Part shown: positions 9,080 to 17,905 of the stretch, piece after piece
How the letters are laid out: every line of letters starts with the position of its first letter
Numbering within the stretch: the stretch's first letter is position 1
Source of the DNA: Clostridia bacterium
Lineage (GTDB): Bacteria; Bacillota; Clostridia; Oscillospirales; CAG-272
DNA length: 64,000 nucleotides
NCBI GenBank assembly: GCA_017451485.1
Contig: JAFTOG010000012.1
Location: forward strand, 1 to 64,000
Direction of reading: 5' to 3'
Notes under the pieces: model-generated
What the model saw: the letters and a program-made list of their open reading frames with translations, nothing else
The model's database searches: none
What the model was told of the DNA's origin: nothing
Program-made: the position numbers and the translations under genes

Positions 9080-11296
9080 ATGTTAGCGGAGGAATTGAGA
9101 CCTATAGAGCAACTGCTGTCTGCTATTGAAAGCAGTAATAAAAAGTATGACCTTGAAAAAATTAAAAAGGCCTTTCTTTACGCTGATGAAATGCATAAGG
9201 GGCAAATGCGTCAGAGTGGCGAGCCATATATTTCTCATCCTATTGCAGTAGCAGAGAGTGTTGTATCTCTGGGACTGGACACGGATTCGGTATGTGCTGC
9301 ACTCTTGCATGATACGGTGGAGGACTGTCCTGAAAAAACTAATCTCGATGCTATAAGACAGCTTTTTGGTAACGATGTTGCTTTGTTTGTTGATGGCGTT
9401 ACAAAGATTAAATCAATTAATGTTGAGGACAAGGAAGAGACTCACATTGAGAATATCCGTAAAATGCTTCTTGCTATGTCCAAGGATATCAGAGTAATAT
9501 TTATCAAGCTTTGTGACAGAATGCACAATATGCGTACACTTTATGTTAAAAAGGATGCGAAGAGAAGGGTGACTGCTCTTGAGACAATGCATGTTTACGC
9601 CCCTCTTGCTCATCGTTTGGGTATGCAGAGGATCAAGCAGGAGCTTGAAAATACCGCACTTAAATATCTTGATCCCATAGGATACGATGAGGTCAAGGGA
9701 AATATAGACGATAAGTACGGAAAGAATGTTAACTTTATTGAAAACATTAAGAATTATGTGTCTGCTAAGCTTGAGGCAGCTAATATTAATTATAAGCTCA
9801 AGGGCCGTGTTAAAACAGTATATAGCGTATACCGTAAAATGTATAACCAGAACAAGAGCTTTGATGAAATATATGACTTTTATGCCCTTCGTATAATTGT
9901 AGATACAGAGCTGGAATGTTATACTGTCCTCGGACTTATACATGAAATGTATAAATCCGTTCCCGGTAGATTCAAGGACTATATTTCCACACCTAAGCCA
10001 AATATGTACCAGTCACTCCACACAACTGTAATCGGTAAGGACGGTATCCCCTTTGAGGTACAGATAAGAACAAGGGAGATGCACCACATAGCTGAGTACG
10101 GTATTGCTGCACATTGGAAATATAAGAGTGGAGAAAAAGCATCTGTAGATATAGACAAAAAGCTCGACTGGATATCTAAGCTTATAGATACAGAAAATGA
10201 GGCAAGTGATCCGGATGAGTTTTTACATGCATTCAAGATAGATATCTTCCATGATGAAACCTTTGTGTTTACTCCAAAGGGAGATGTTATAGCTCTTCCT
10301 CTCGGTGCTACGCTTATTGACTTCGCGTATTCGATTCATACAGGTGTAGGTAACAAAATGATAGGTGCAAAGATAAACGGAAGAATAGCACCCATCGATT
10401 CCGAGCCTAAGAACGGAGATATAGTAGAGATAATTACCTCTAACTCTGCAAAGGGACCCAGCCGTGACTGGCTTAATATAGTTAAGACAAGTGAAGCAAG
10501 GAACAAGATCAAGCAATGGTTCAAGAAGGAAAAGAGACAGGAGAATATCCAGGTAGGTAAGAACGAAATAGAAAAAATGTTCAACCGAAAGAGGATGAAC
10601 TGCTCTGATACAGAAAGGGAAGAGATAGTTACAGCCGTTGCTAAAAAATTGGGAATGGCAGATGCCAATGACTTGTATAACGGTCTTGGATATGGAGGAC
10701 TTTCTTATACAAAAATAGAGGCTAAGCTAACTGATGAATATGATAGAAATTATAAGAAAGAGCCTTTAAAGGAGCCGGTTATAGAGCCTACAACTAATGC
10801 TGCTGTTAAAAGACGCAAGTCCAATGGTGGAGTTATTGTTGACGGTGAGGATGGCTGTGCCGTTAAGTTTGCTAAGTGCTGCAATCCATTGCCCGGAGAG
10901 GAAATAATCGGATTTATTACTAAGGGATACGGTATATCCATTCATAAGGCTGATTGTCCCAACATAAGCTCTGCATATGCAAATGAGGAAAATGTTGATA
11001 GATTTGTCAAGGCAGAATGGGATGTACCCGTAAGTGGACATTCAAGCTCAACCTTTGAGTCTGCAATACAGATTTTTGTTACAAACCGTATATCTATTCT
11101 TGCTGATATTTCCGTGGCTCTTGCCGAAATGAAGGTAGATATTGTATCTATTAATACAAAGAATGTTGAGGGTGCCTCTATAATCAATATGGTTATCTCC
11201 TGCAAGAATATAGAGCATTTTAACTCAATTATTTCAAGAGTAAGAAACATCAAGGATGTTATCAGAGTTTCAAGAGTGGTAGGTGCATCGGTATGA
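9080..11296 (+). CDS. rel: Bifunctional (p)ppGpp synthetase/hydrolase Rel
   Basis: A 738-aa Rel protein of the stringent response. Domains in order: HD hydrolase (ALLHDTVED, H77/D78), RelA/SpoT synthetase (RFKDYISTPKPNMYQSLHTT from R297), TGS (VFTPKGDVIALPLGATLIDFAY), a zinc-finger-like region (AKCCNPLPGEEIIGF) and a C-terminal ACT domain. The synthetase has RFKD, the RXKD type found in bifunctional Rel/SpoT enzymes rather than the EXDD of monofunctional RelA. AAAGGAG is well spaced before the ATG. It overlaps dtd by 4 nt, a very conserved rel-dtd pairing in Firmicutes. Confidence 0.96.
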   Translation: MLAEELRPIEQLLSAIESSNKKYDLEKIKKAFLYADEMHKGQMRQSGEPYISHPIAVAESVVSLGLDTDSVCAALLHDTVEDCPEKTNLDAIRQLFGNDVALFVDGVTKIKSINVEDKEETHIENIRKMLLAMSKDIRVIFIKLCDRMHNMRTLYVKKDAKRRVTALETMHVYAPLAHRLGMQRIKQELENTALKYLDPIGYDEVKGNIDDKYGKNVNFIENIKNYVSAKLEAANINYKLKGRVKTVYSVYRKMYNQNKSFDEIYDFYALRIIVDTELECYTVLGLIHEMYKSVPGRFKDYISTPKPNMYQSLHTTVIGKDGIPFEVQIRTREMHHIAEYGIAAHWKYKSGEKASVDIDKKLDWISKLIDTENEASDPDEFLHAFKIDIFHDETFVFTPKGDVIALPLGATLIDFAYSIHTGVGNKMIGAKINGRIAPIDSEPKNGDIVEIITSNSAKGPSRDWLNIVKTSEARNKIKQWFKKEKRQENIQVGKNEIEKMFNRKRMNCSDTEREEIVTAVAKKLGMADANDLYNGLGYGGLSYTKIEAKLTDEYDRNYKKEPLKEPVIEPTTNAAVKRRKSNGGVIVDGEDGCAVKFAKCCNPLPGEEIIGFITKGYGISIHKADCPNISSAYANEENVDRFVKAEWDVPVSGHSSSTFESAIQIFVTNRISILADISVALAEMKVDIVSINTKNVEGASIINMVISCKNIEHFNSIISRVRNIKDVIRVSRVVGASV

Positions 11297-11739
11297 CAGC
11301 TGTGCTTCAGAGAGTCAGCCACGCTTCTGTTACTGTTGACAGTAAAGTATGTGGTAAAATAGATAACGGGATACTTATACTACTCGGAGTAAAAAACGGA
11401 GACGCCGAGAGGGATGCAACAATTTTAGCTGATAAAATAAGTAAGCTCAGGATTTTTTCCGATGATAACGGAAAGATGAATCTCAGCGTCAAGGATATTG
11501 ACGGAGGGGTGCTTGTTATATCCAATTTCACCCTTCTTGCAAATTATAAAAAAGGTAACAGACCTGATTATATGAATGGAGCAAAGCCCGATGAGGCTAA
11601 TCGCCTGTATGAGTATTTTTGCGACTATATATCCACTCTTGTACCTACACAGAGGGGAATATTCGGTGCAGATATGAAGGTCGAGCTTCTGAACGACGGT
11701 CCTGTTACAATTGTAATGGATAGTGAAGTGTTGAAATGA
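11293..11739 (+). CDS. dtd: D-aminoacyl-tRNA deacylase
   Basis: The 148-aa product hydrolyses D-amino acids from mischarged tRNA. It starts with MTAVLQRVSHASVTVD, has the family's NFTL(L)A...KGNRPDY region (usually SQFTLYAD) and ends with NDGPVTIVMDS, containing the Gly-cisPro element that gates D-amino acids. Length is standard. It overlaps rel at ATGA and hemZ at ATGA, so three genes are tightly coupled. Confidence 0.94.
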   Translation: MTAVLQRVSHASVTVDSKVCGKIDNGILILLGVKNGDAERDATILADKISKLRIFSDDNGKMNLSVKDIDGGVLVISNFTLLANYKKGNRPDYMNGAKPDEANRLYEYFCDYISTLVPTQRGIFGADMKVELLNDGPVTIVMDSEVLK

Positions 11740-13199
11740 AGCTTAATTTGAACGGTAACATAAACAGAATTTATGTTCAGTCCTTGTGTATGATTTTTTA
11801 TCATGGAATAAAATTTCCTGTGGGTGAGGAAAATACAGACGGACTTGAATTGACTGTTACACTCACACAAAATGAAAATACAGTACACTGTACAGCTTTG
11901 TTAATGGCTGATAATAATATGATAGATGCCGTGTTCACGGATAGCTTTTCGGATAAGGAAAGTGAGGATAGGACAAACAAAATTGTTGTAGGACAGGCTG
12001 TATATAAGGTATGCTCGGAAATGACGGGGCGTACATCCGGCTATGGAATATTAACAGGTATTCGCCCATCTAAGGTTACATCAGAGCTCTTATCCTCCTA
12101 TAACGAGGATAAAACCTTGAGTATACTTACGGACAGATATCTTGTTTCAAAAGAAAAGGCAGAGTTATGTATTACGGTGGCTAAGAATGAAGCAGAGATA
12201 TTAAGAGGAACTGACGACTCCCAATGCAGTGTATATATTTCTATCCCGTTCTGTCCCTCAAGATGTAATTATTGTTCCTTTATATCCTTTGCGGGAAAAA
12301 AGCTGTTTTCGCTAATACCGAATTATGTCAAACGGCTCTGTGAAGACATCAGGGAAACATTCTCCTTAATAGATGAATGTGGTCTTTCAGTATCCTGTAT
12401 TTATATAGGTGGTGGAACACCAACTGTTCTTGAGTCGAATCAGCTTGAATATGTGCTTTCAACAGTGGCACAGTGCGTTGATGTAAGTAAGCTTGAGGAG
12501 TACACCTTAGAGGGTGGCAGACCCGACACTATTACTGACGAAAAGCTCAGGATAGCAAAGGATCTGGGAATTACCAGGATAAGCGTCAATCCCCAAACCT
12601 TAAACGACTATGTTCTTGAAAGAATAGGAAGAAAGCATACGGTAGAGGAGTTTTTGGAAGCTTATAAAAAAGTAAAGGTCTGTGGAATCAAGAATGTGAA
12701 TACTGATCTTATTGCCGGTCTTGACGGAGACAATGTAGATAGCTTCAAAAAAACTATTGACAGTATTATCGCTCTTGATCCTGATAATATAACCGTCCAT
12801 AGCTTCTCCGTAAAGAATGCATCACAGATAAGAGTCGATGATAAGGATATATATGAAAAGAGCTTCAGTGAGGCAAGATACAGTGTAGATTACGCTATAG
12901 ACAGACTTTGCAAAAATGATTACATACCGTACTATATGTATAGGCAAAAAAATACTGTTGACAATCTTGAAAATGTTGGTTATGCAAAAAAAGGCTCTTT
13001 TGGACTTTATAATGTATATATGATGTCAGATGCCCATACAGTGTTTGGCATTGGTGCAGGTGCAACCACAAAGCTGGTTAAGCATATAGACGGTAAAACA
13101 GAAATTAAACGCATATTTTCCTACAAATATCCATATGAATATCTCAAAGAAAAGAGAAGTGCAGATAAGACAGTAAGGGAGTTTTTTGAAAGGAGATAA
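11736..13199 (+). CDS. hemZ: Coproporphyrinogen dehydrogenase HemZ (radical SAM)
   Basis: A 487-aa HemN-like radical SAM protein with an N-terminal extension of about 165 residues, typical of HemZ. The cluster motif C173-P-S-R-C177-N-Y-C180 binds the [4Fe-4S], followed by GGGTPT (SAM-binding glycine motif) and the GRPDT segment. HemZ is annotated as an oxygen-independent coproporphyrinogen III oxidase-like enzyme, although other HemN relatives are haem chaperones or methyltransferase-like enzymes. No other haem genes are in the window, so its role here is uncertain. It overlaps dtd by 4 nt; the rel-dtd-hemZ order is common in Clostridia. Confidence 0.88.
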   Translation: MKLNLNGNINRIYVQSLCMIFYHGIKFPVGEENTDGLELTVTLTQNENTVHCTALLMADNNMIDAVFTDSFSDKESEDRTNKIVVGQAVYKVCSEMTGRTSGYGILTGIRPSKVTSELLSSYNEDKTLSILTDRYLVSKEKAELCITVAKNEAEILRGTDDSQCSVYISIPFCPSRCNYCSFISFAGKKLFSLIPNYVKRLCEDIRETFSLIDECGLSVSCIYIGGGTPTVLESNQLEYVLSTVAQCVDVSKLEEYTLEGGRPDTITDEKLRIAKDLGITRISVNPQTLNDYVLERIGRKHTVEEFLEAYKKVKVCGIKNVNTDLIAGLDGDNVDSFKKTIDSIIALDPDNITVHSFSVKNASQIRVDDKDIYEKSFSEARYSVDYAIDRLCKNDYIPYYMYRQKNTVDNLENVGYAKKGSFGLYNVYMMSDAHTVFGIGAGATTKLVKHIDGKTEIKRIFSYKYPYEYLKEKRSADKTVREFFERR

Positions 13200-13201
13200 A
13201 A

Positions 13202-14107
13202 ATGAAACATATAAATATTTCATTTAAGAACGAGGAAGATAAAATAAGCTTTGTTCAGGAATGTGAGAAAAATTTTCATAATTATCTTAAAGAAATTTCA
13301 AAAACTGTAGTGGAAAAGAAAACAGATATTGTACTTTTATCCGGTCCAACCTGCTCGGGAAAAACAACTCTTGCAAACAAGATTATCCATGACTTTACAA
13401 AAAAAGGTAAGGATGTTAAGGTCATTTCCATAGATGATTTTTTCATGGAAAGGAACGATTCCCGTACCGTGGAGGAGGGCAAAAAAATAGATTATGATTC
13501 TATTGAGGCTCTCGACTTCCAATTATTGAAACGCTGTGTCAGTGACCTTTATAAAAACGGTGAGATAGATGTACCTATCTATGATTTTGTATCTCAGAAG
13601 AGAGTAGGGTTCAACCACTATAAAATCGAGAAGGATACAGTAGTTATTTTTGAGGGTATACAGGCAGTATATCCTGAAATTACAGCTCTTTTTGAAGGAT
13701 ATGATTATATAGGAATCTTTACTAATGTTGAAGAGGATGTATGTGTAAACGGGGTGTATTTTTCAAGAGATGATATTCGCCTTTCCCGTAGAATAGTAAG
13801 AGATAGAAAGTTTAGAGGGGCAAGTGCGGATTTTTCTCTTTACCTGTGGGAAACGGTAAGAGAAAACGAGGATAAAAATATTTATCCCAATAAAAATATT
13901 TGTAAGATACAGATGAATTCTTTTCTCGATTACGAATTATTTGTAATTAAAAAATATATAATAGAAGTACTGAGTGATGTGGAGCCAAGCAGTAGATTTT
14001 ATTCTAAGGCTTTCGAAATGCGTGAAAAATACAAGCTACTTGATGAAATAAGCTTTGATTATGTGCCGGGCAACTCTCTTTACACAGAATTTCTTGGTAA
14101 AAAATAA
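13202..14107 (+). CDS. Nucleoside (uridine) kinase-like P-loop protein
   Basis: A 301-aa protein with Walker A GPTCSGKT at residues 48-55, then SIDDFF and VPIYDFVSQKR, matching the uridine kinase/phosphoribulokinase fold (nucleoside binding and lid regions). The first 45 residues form a short helical extension with no TGS domain, unlike the longer Clostridial nucleoside kinase that fuses TGS and threonyl-tRNA synthetase-like domains. The likely reaction is ATP-dependent nucleoside phosphorylation, but substrate specificity cannot be read from the sequence. It has a strong AGGAG site and begins 2 bp after the hemZ stop. Confidence 0.8.
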   Translation: MKHINISFKNEEDKISFVQECEKNFHNYLKEISKTVVEKKTDIVLLSGPTCSGKTTLANKIIHDFTKKGKDVKVISIDDFFMERNDSRTVEEGKKIDYDSIEALDFQLLKRCVSDLYKNGEIDVPIYDFVSQKRVGFNHYKIEKDTVVIFEGIQAVYPEITALFEGYDYIGIFTNVEEDVCVNGVYFSRDDIRLSRRIVRDRKFRGASADFSLYLWETVRENEDKNIYPNKNICKIQMNSFLDYELFVIKKYIIEVLSDVEPSSRFYSKAFEMREKYKLLDEISFDYVPGNSLYTEFLGKK

Positions 14108-14118
14108 GAGGAAAGATT

Positions 14119-15786
14119 TTGAACAATACAGTCAATACCCAAAAAAGAAGTTCAAAAAATCTGTTTTTTTCAGGTGTATTGATTTTAACAATAGCCAATA
14201 TTCTTGTTAAAAGCGTTGGTCTAATATCAAAAATTGCATTAAACAGAGTAGTTGGCAGCATAGGTGCGGGTTATTATAGCTCAGCCTATGAAATATATGC
14301 CTTTCTATATGTTATTTCCACAGCAGGCTTGCCGGTTGCCATATCTATAATGGTCTCAAAGGCAAGAGCAAGAGGTAGCTTGGAGGAAGCAAACAAAATA
14401 TTTAATATATCATTCAAAGTGTTTTCGACCGTGGGGCTCGTATTAACAGGCCTCATGGTTGTTTTTTCAAATGAAATAGCTGAGCTTATGGGTGCTCCGG
14501 AAACATCTGTATGTATAAGAACGATTGCACCAACATTACTTTTTATTTGTATAAGCAGTTGTATAAGGGGTTATTTTCAGGGATATCAGCTAATGGGTCC
14601 AACTGCTGTATCTCAGCTTATAGAAGCAGTGTGCAAGGTAGGAATAGGAATTTCACTTGCTTTTTTTGCAAAAAGCAGAGGATACAGTGACAATATAGTT
14701 GCTTCATATACAGTCTTCGGTGTAACCGTTGGAGTGTTCTTGGGTATGGTTTATCTGTATATAAAGAAGCACCGATTTAAGGAATATGAGTATTTTGATA
14801 CAGTTGATGATACGAGTAACAATAGCTCACGATTCTTAATGAAGAATCTGATGCGTATTGCAATACCGATAACAATCAGCTCGTCTGTTTTATCTCTTAC
14901 AACAATTCTTGATACATTTATGATACAAAACAGGCTTTTGAATTACGGCATGGATATAACAACAATAAGAGTGTATTACGGGGATTATACATCCCTTGTA
15001 ATTTCTATGTTTAATTTACCAACCATTCTTATATATCCAATTGCCAATGCTCTTGTTCCTATGATATCTGCTTCGGCAGAGTCAGGGGATTCAACGGGAG
15101 CAGAGAGAATACGGGAGCTTGGAATCAGGCTTGTAAGTATTATTTCGATTCCTTGTGCAATGGGTATGTCAGTTTTTTCATTCCCGATTCTAAGGCTTCT
15201 AATGTTTAAGCAGGACTCGGTATACAGGGCATCACCGTGGTTATCAGTTTCGGCTATTTCCGTTGTTTTTCTTGGCATAATTGCCATTACTAACGCTTAT
15301 CTCAATTCAGAGGGAAAACAGGGATTACCCATAATATCTATGTTGTGTGGCTCTTCGGTGAAGCTATTGCTAAGCTATATTCTCATTGGAAAAATAGGTA
15401 TTATCGGTGCTCCGATAGGTACGCTTTTATGCTATGCAACAGCCTCTTTTATTAACTTATATTTTGTACTGCGACATATAGGCAAGCTGCCGAGTCCTAT
15501 GGATGCATTGGTAATGCCGTTTTCCTGCTCGGCAATATGTATTGGAGCTGCCGTTGCTGTGTATTCCGTATTCGAAAATTATTTACCTCCTTCCCTTGTA
15601 ACACTTATAGCAATACTTGTCGCATCACTGGTATATTTTATAACAGTTATAAAATCAGGTACAGTAGCAAGGGAAGAAATATACTTTTTACCATCCGGTA
15701 AAAAACATAATTCGATTACTGGAAAAATTCTGTATTTTAAGAAAAAAATAGGCAATTATATCCAAAAAAAATTACAAAAAAAATAA
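14119..15786 (+). CDS. spoVB: SpoVB-type polysaccharide/lipid II flippase (MOP superfamily)
   Basis: A 555-aa polytopic membrane protein with about 14 hydrophobic segments and the MVF/polysaccharide-transporter pattern (FSGVLILTIANILVKSVGLISKI at the start; RVVGSIGAGYYSSAYEIY after it). SpoVB proteins move cell-wall or cortex precursors across the membrane during sporulation. The call rests strongly on context: hup, rqcP, yabP and yabQ follow, as in the spoVB region of other Firmicutes; mazG, which usually intervenes, is missing. The start is TTG at 14119, with GAGGAAA about 6 nt upstream. The C-terminal tail is Lys-rich. Confidence 0.85.
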   Translation: MNNTVNTQKRSSKNLFFSGVLILTIANILVKSVGLISKIALNRVVGSIGAGYYSSAYEIYAFLYVISTAGLPVAISIMVSKARARGSLEEANKIFNISFKVFSTVGLVLTGLMVVFSNEIAELMGAPETSVCIRTIAPTLLFICISSCIRGYFQGYQLMGPTAVSQLIEAVCKVGIGISLAFFAKSRGYSDNIVASYTVFGVTVGVFLGMVYLYIKKHRFKEYEYFDTVDDTSNNSSRFLMKNLMRIAIPITISSSVLSLTTILDTFMIQNRLLNYGMDITTIRVYYGDYTSLVISMFNLPTILIYPIANALVPMISASAESGDSTGAERIRELGIRLVSIISIPCAMGMSVFSFPILRLLMFKQDSVYRASPWLSVSAISVVFLGIIAITNAYLNSEGKQGLPIISMLCGSSVKLLLSYILIGKIGIIGAPIGTLLCYATASFINLYFVLRHIGKLPSPMDALVMPFSCSAICIGAAVAVYSVFENYLPPSLVTLIAILVASLVYFITVIKSGTVAREEIYFLPSGKKHNSITGKILYFKKKIGNYIQKKLQKK

Positions 15787-15812
15787 AAAAATGAAAAAAT
15801 TACACAAAATAC

Positions 15813-15841
15813 TTGCATTTCATTCTGCTGAGTGATATAAT
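15813..15841 (+). promoter_or_regulatory. hup promoter, extended -10
   Basis: TTGCAT (15813-15818), 17-bp spacer, TGATATAAT with TATAAT at 15836-15841. Confidence 0.87.
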
Positions 15842-15883
15842 ATAAGTGAAAATAAGAATATGAAAGAAATGAGGAATACTCCA

Positions 15884-16159
15884 ATGAACAAAACAGATCT
15901 TATTGAATTTGTTATAAAAGAAACCGAGCTTAAGAGAAAGGATGCCACATCAGCTGTAGAAGCAGTTATTGCAGGAATGGAAAAGGCACTTGTTGAGGGC
16001 GACAAGGTTCAAATTATTGGTTTTGGTACATTTGAGACAAAGGTACAGGCAGCAAGAGAGGGTCGTAATCCTGCAACAGGAGAGTCTATTCAGATTCCTG
16101 AATCTAAAACAGTTAAGTTTTCTGTTGGTAAGGCACTTAAAGACAAGGTTAACGCTTAA
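15884..16159 (+). CDS. hup: HU family DNA-binding protein
   Basis: The 91-aa product is a histone-like architectural DNA-binding protein. MNKTDLIEFV start, GFGTFE, RNPATGE (the DNA-intercalating beta-arm with its Pro) and the KFSVGKALKD C-terminus match HU. An upstream in-frame ATG at 15860 would add 8 residues, but the HU family starts at MNK and GAGG precedes 15884, so 15884 is chosen. It has its own promoter and a terminator before rqcP. Confidence 0.96.
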   Translation: MNKTDLIEFVIKETELKRKDATSAVEAVIAGMEKALVEGDKVQIIGFGTFETKVQAAREGRNPATGESIQIPESKTVKFSVGKALKDKVNA

Positions 16160-16178
16160 TAAAAATTGAATATAAAAT

Positions 16179-16208
16179 CAGGCTGTGTTGGTTTACGCAG
16201 CCTGTTTT
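16179..16208 (+). terminator. Terminator of hup
   Basis: 10-bp stem CAGGCTGTGT / ACGCAGCCTG (one G-U pair), 6-nt loop, then TTTT. The T run is short, so some readthrough into rqcP is possible. Confidence 0.75.
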
Positions 16209-16222
16209 GATGTGGTGATATT

Positions 16223-16468
16223 ATGAGAATAGATAAATTTTTGAAGGTTTCTAGAATTATAAAAAGACGCACCGTGGCAAATGACGCCTGCGATGCTTCC
16301 CATGTCTCCGTTAACGGTAAGACCGTTAAGGCATCCTATGATGTTAATGAAGGTGATATTGTTGAGATAACCTTTGGTTCAAAAAAGCTTAAAATAAGAG
16401 TTCTTGATGTCCGTGATGTTGTTAGAAAAGATGATGCACAAGAATTGTATGAGGTAGTGTCCGAGTAA
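16223..16468 (+). CDS. rqcP: RNA-binding S4 domain protein RqcP (YabO)
   Basis: An 81-aa, almost purely S4-domain protein (MRIDKFLKVSRIIKRRTVAN, then VSVNGKTVKASYDV and the DIVEITFG beta segment). RqcP binds stalled 50S subunits and helps RqcH in the alanine-tailing branch of ribosome quality control. Position between hup and yabP is the conserved Firmicute location (yabO in Bacillus). A terminator overlaps its stop codon. Confidence 0.92.
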   Translation: MRIDKFLKVSRIIKRRTVANDACDASHVSVNGKTVKASYDVNEGDIVEITFGSKKLKIRVLDVRDVVRKDDAQELYEVVSE

Positions 16469-16487
16469 TAATCTCGGGCACTTTTTC
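16456..16487 (+). terminator. Terminator overlapping the rqcP stop codon
   Basis: 10-bp stem AGTGTCCGAG / CTCGGGCACT (one G-U pair) with loop TAATAAT containing the stop, followed by TTTTT. It separates vegetative rqcP from the sporulation genes yabPQ. Confidence 0.8.
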
Positions 16488-16528
16488 ATATATTTACATG
16501 GCAGGATTCTTTGCATATGGAGGTTTTT

Positions 16529-16807
16529 ATGGAAGAAATCAGAGAGGTCCTTAATCACGATGTGACAATAACATCAAGAAAGAAGATACAAATGACAGGA
16601 ATTAGTGATGTTTTAAGCTTTGATGACGGACAAATAATGGCACAAAATTCAGATTCGGATGTATCCATAGAAGGGGAAGGGCTTAAAATTGAAAAATTTG
16701 ACTCGGCAAGCGGTATGCTAACTGTAAACGGAAAAATTAACGGATTGTATTATTATGGGTCTGTCCCTCAGAAAAAGAAAAAATCTATTACAGGTCTTTT
16801 CAAATGA
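16529..16807 (+). CDS. yabP: Sporulation protein YabP
   Basis: A 92-aa soluble protein with the YabP pattern: NHDVTITSRKKIQMTGISDV, LSFDDGQIMA, then IEGEGLKIEKFD and a GxxNGLYYYG end. YabP acts with YabQ in spore cortex formation. The frame extends to a TTG at 16511, but GGAGG at 16519-16523 is ideally placed for ATG 16529. A terminator upstream (16456-16487) implies a separate, presumably sporulation-specific promoter in the 40-bp gap; I could not identify it with confidence. Confidence 0.9.
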   Translation: MEEIREVLNHDVTITSRKKIQMTGISDVLSFDDGQIMAQNSDSDVSIEGEGLKIEKFDSASGMLTVNGKINGLYYYGSVPQKKKKSITGLFK

Positions 16808-16814
16808 GGTGAAA

Positions 16815-17384
16815 ATGGGAGTATCCTTTTTGCATCAGCTGTCTGTCAGCTACCATTCTGTGATACTGGGATTTTATCTTGGAATAATATATGATATAGT
16901 AAGGATTATCAGATGCTTTTTTGGTGTTAAATATAGGTGTGTAATAAAAAGGCTTGATAAACTATGGATAAAAAGCGAGGAAAAAAAGCTTAACAAGATA
17001 TATGAATCTGTTTTAATGGGGATTACCGATATACTGTTTTTTGTAATTGTTACCTGTATTATGGCATCATTTATTTATAGCGTAAACAGTGGAAATGTCA
17101 GGTGGTATATATATTTGTTTGCTTTTGTCGGGTTTCTTTTGTACTACCTTACTGTCGGTAAAATCATAATTTCCCTGTCCTCTATAATAGTAAGAACCAT
17201 AAAAAAAGTGTTTAGGATGTTTATTATATGTATACTGTCTCCGTTTTTGCCCTTCAAAATACTATATGTCAAAGCTATAAAGGGTATACATAATCAAATT
17301 CGTGCAAGGAGAAGAGTAAAGCTACCGGATGCAGAAGAGATTGAAAATAGAACAATTCTTTTGCAATATGGAAAAAATAAGTAA
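16815..17384 (+). CDS. yabQ: Spore cortex biosynthesis protein YabQ
   Basis: A 189-aa membrane protein with about four hydrophobic segments (SVILGFYLGIIYDIVRIIRC; ILFFVIVTCIMASFIY; WYIYLFAFVGFLLYYLT; IIISLSSIIVRTI). YabQ is needed for spore cortex in Bacillus. The first residues (MGVSFLHQLS) and the GxxxGxxYDIxR motif fit the family. The start is set at 16815 by GAGGTG just upstream; the frame extends further, but overlapping yabP. divIC, often next, is absent: a terminator follows. Confidence 0.9.
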   Translation: MGVSFLHQLSVSYHSVILGFYLGIIYDIVRIIRCFFGVKYRCVIKRLDKLWIKSEEKKLNKIYESVLMGITDILFFVIVTCIMASFIYSVNSGNVRWYIYLFAFVGFLLYYLTVGKIIISLSSIIVRTIKKVFRMFIICILSPFLPFKILYVKAIKGIHNQIRARRRVKLPDAEEIENRTILLQYGKNK

Positions 17385-17386
17385 TC

Positions 17387-17414
17387 AAACGGGAGTAGCT
17401 CTCCCGTTTTTTTA
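17387..17414 (+). terminator. Terminator after yabQ
   Basis: 9-bp stem AAACGGGAG / CTCCCGTTT with a 5-nt loop and T7. The convergent small gene ends within its T run. Confidence 0.88.
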
Positions 17415-17657
17415 ATTATGATACAATAAAAAATCCGATATTGCTTCCTCTATATGTATTGGAGATAAATTCATACTGTTGCAAAGTGTGGCAAAGTCCA
17501 CAAGACTCGATTTATCTGTTGATATATTTGGGATTCTAATTATTTCCTTTGCATCAGCATCACAACATTGTGATAACACGGATATTCCGTATACAGTTGT
17601 TATTTTTCCCTCAATAGTGATAATTTCTTCATTCACCGTATATTCAAAAGCTTTCAT
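17412..17657 (-). CDS. Small conserved-looking protein, possibly DUF6514
   Basis: An 81-aa soluble protein (MKAFEYTVNEEIITIEG...YGISV, then a Cys-Cys-Asp segment CCDADAKEIIRIPNIS). It resembles the small DUF6514 proteins of Clostridia as I remember them. Function is unknown. The frame extends 14 codons further to an ATG at 17699 that has no ribosome site, whereas AGGAG is 6 nt before 17657. It converges on yabQ. Confidence 0.6.
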   Translation of the reverse strand: MKAFEYTVNEEIITIEGKITTVYGISVLSQCCDADAKEIIRIPNISTDKSSLVDFATLCNSMNLSPIHIEEAISDFLLYHN

Positions 17658-17835
17658 AGTTGACTCCTGCTGAATTTTTGTAAATATGTCATAAATCATT
17701 TATACATTATTTTACTTTATAATTGCTGTGAAATTAGCGTAAGCCCTTGAAAACAAAGGAATATTGACTTCAAAAACTGAAATTTTAATATGAATTAAAA
17801 AATATTGTTTAAAAATAGAATAATAAAAAATATAA

Positions 17836-17864
17836 TTGCAAATAAAAAGCAAGTATGTTATAAT
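17836..17864 (+). promoter_or_regulatory. Promoter of the GH30 gene, extended -10
   Basis: TTGCAA (17836-17841), 17-bp spacer, TGTTATAAT with TATAAT at 17859-17864. The rest of the 17658-17905 gap is AT-rich with nothing else recognised. Confidence 0.85.
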
Positions 17865-17905
17865 TATCTTGTATTATTGAAAAAGATATCAAAGGAGATA
17901 TATAT

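Noticed and set aside
15860-15883. Longer HU start adding 8 residues
   Set aside because: HU proteins begin at MNK, and the GAGG site lies between the two ATGs.
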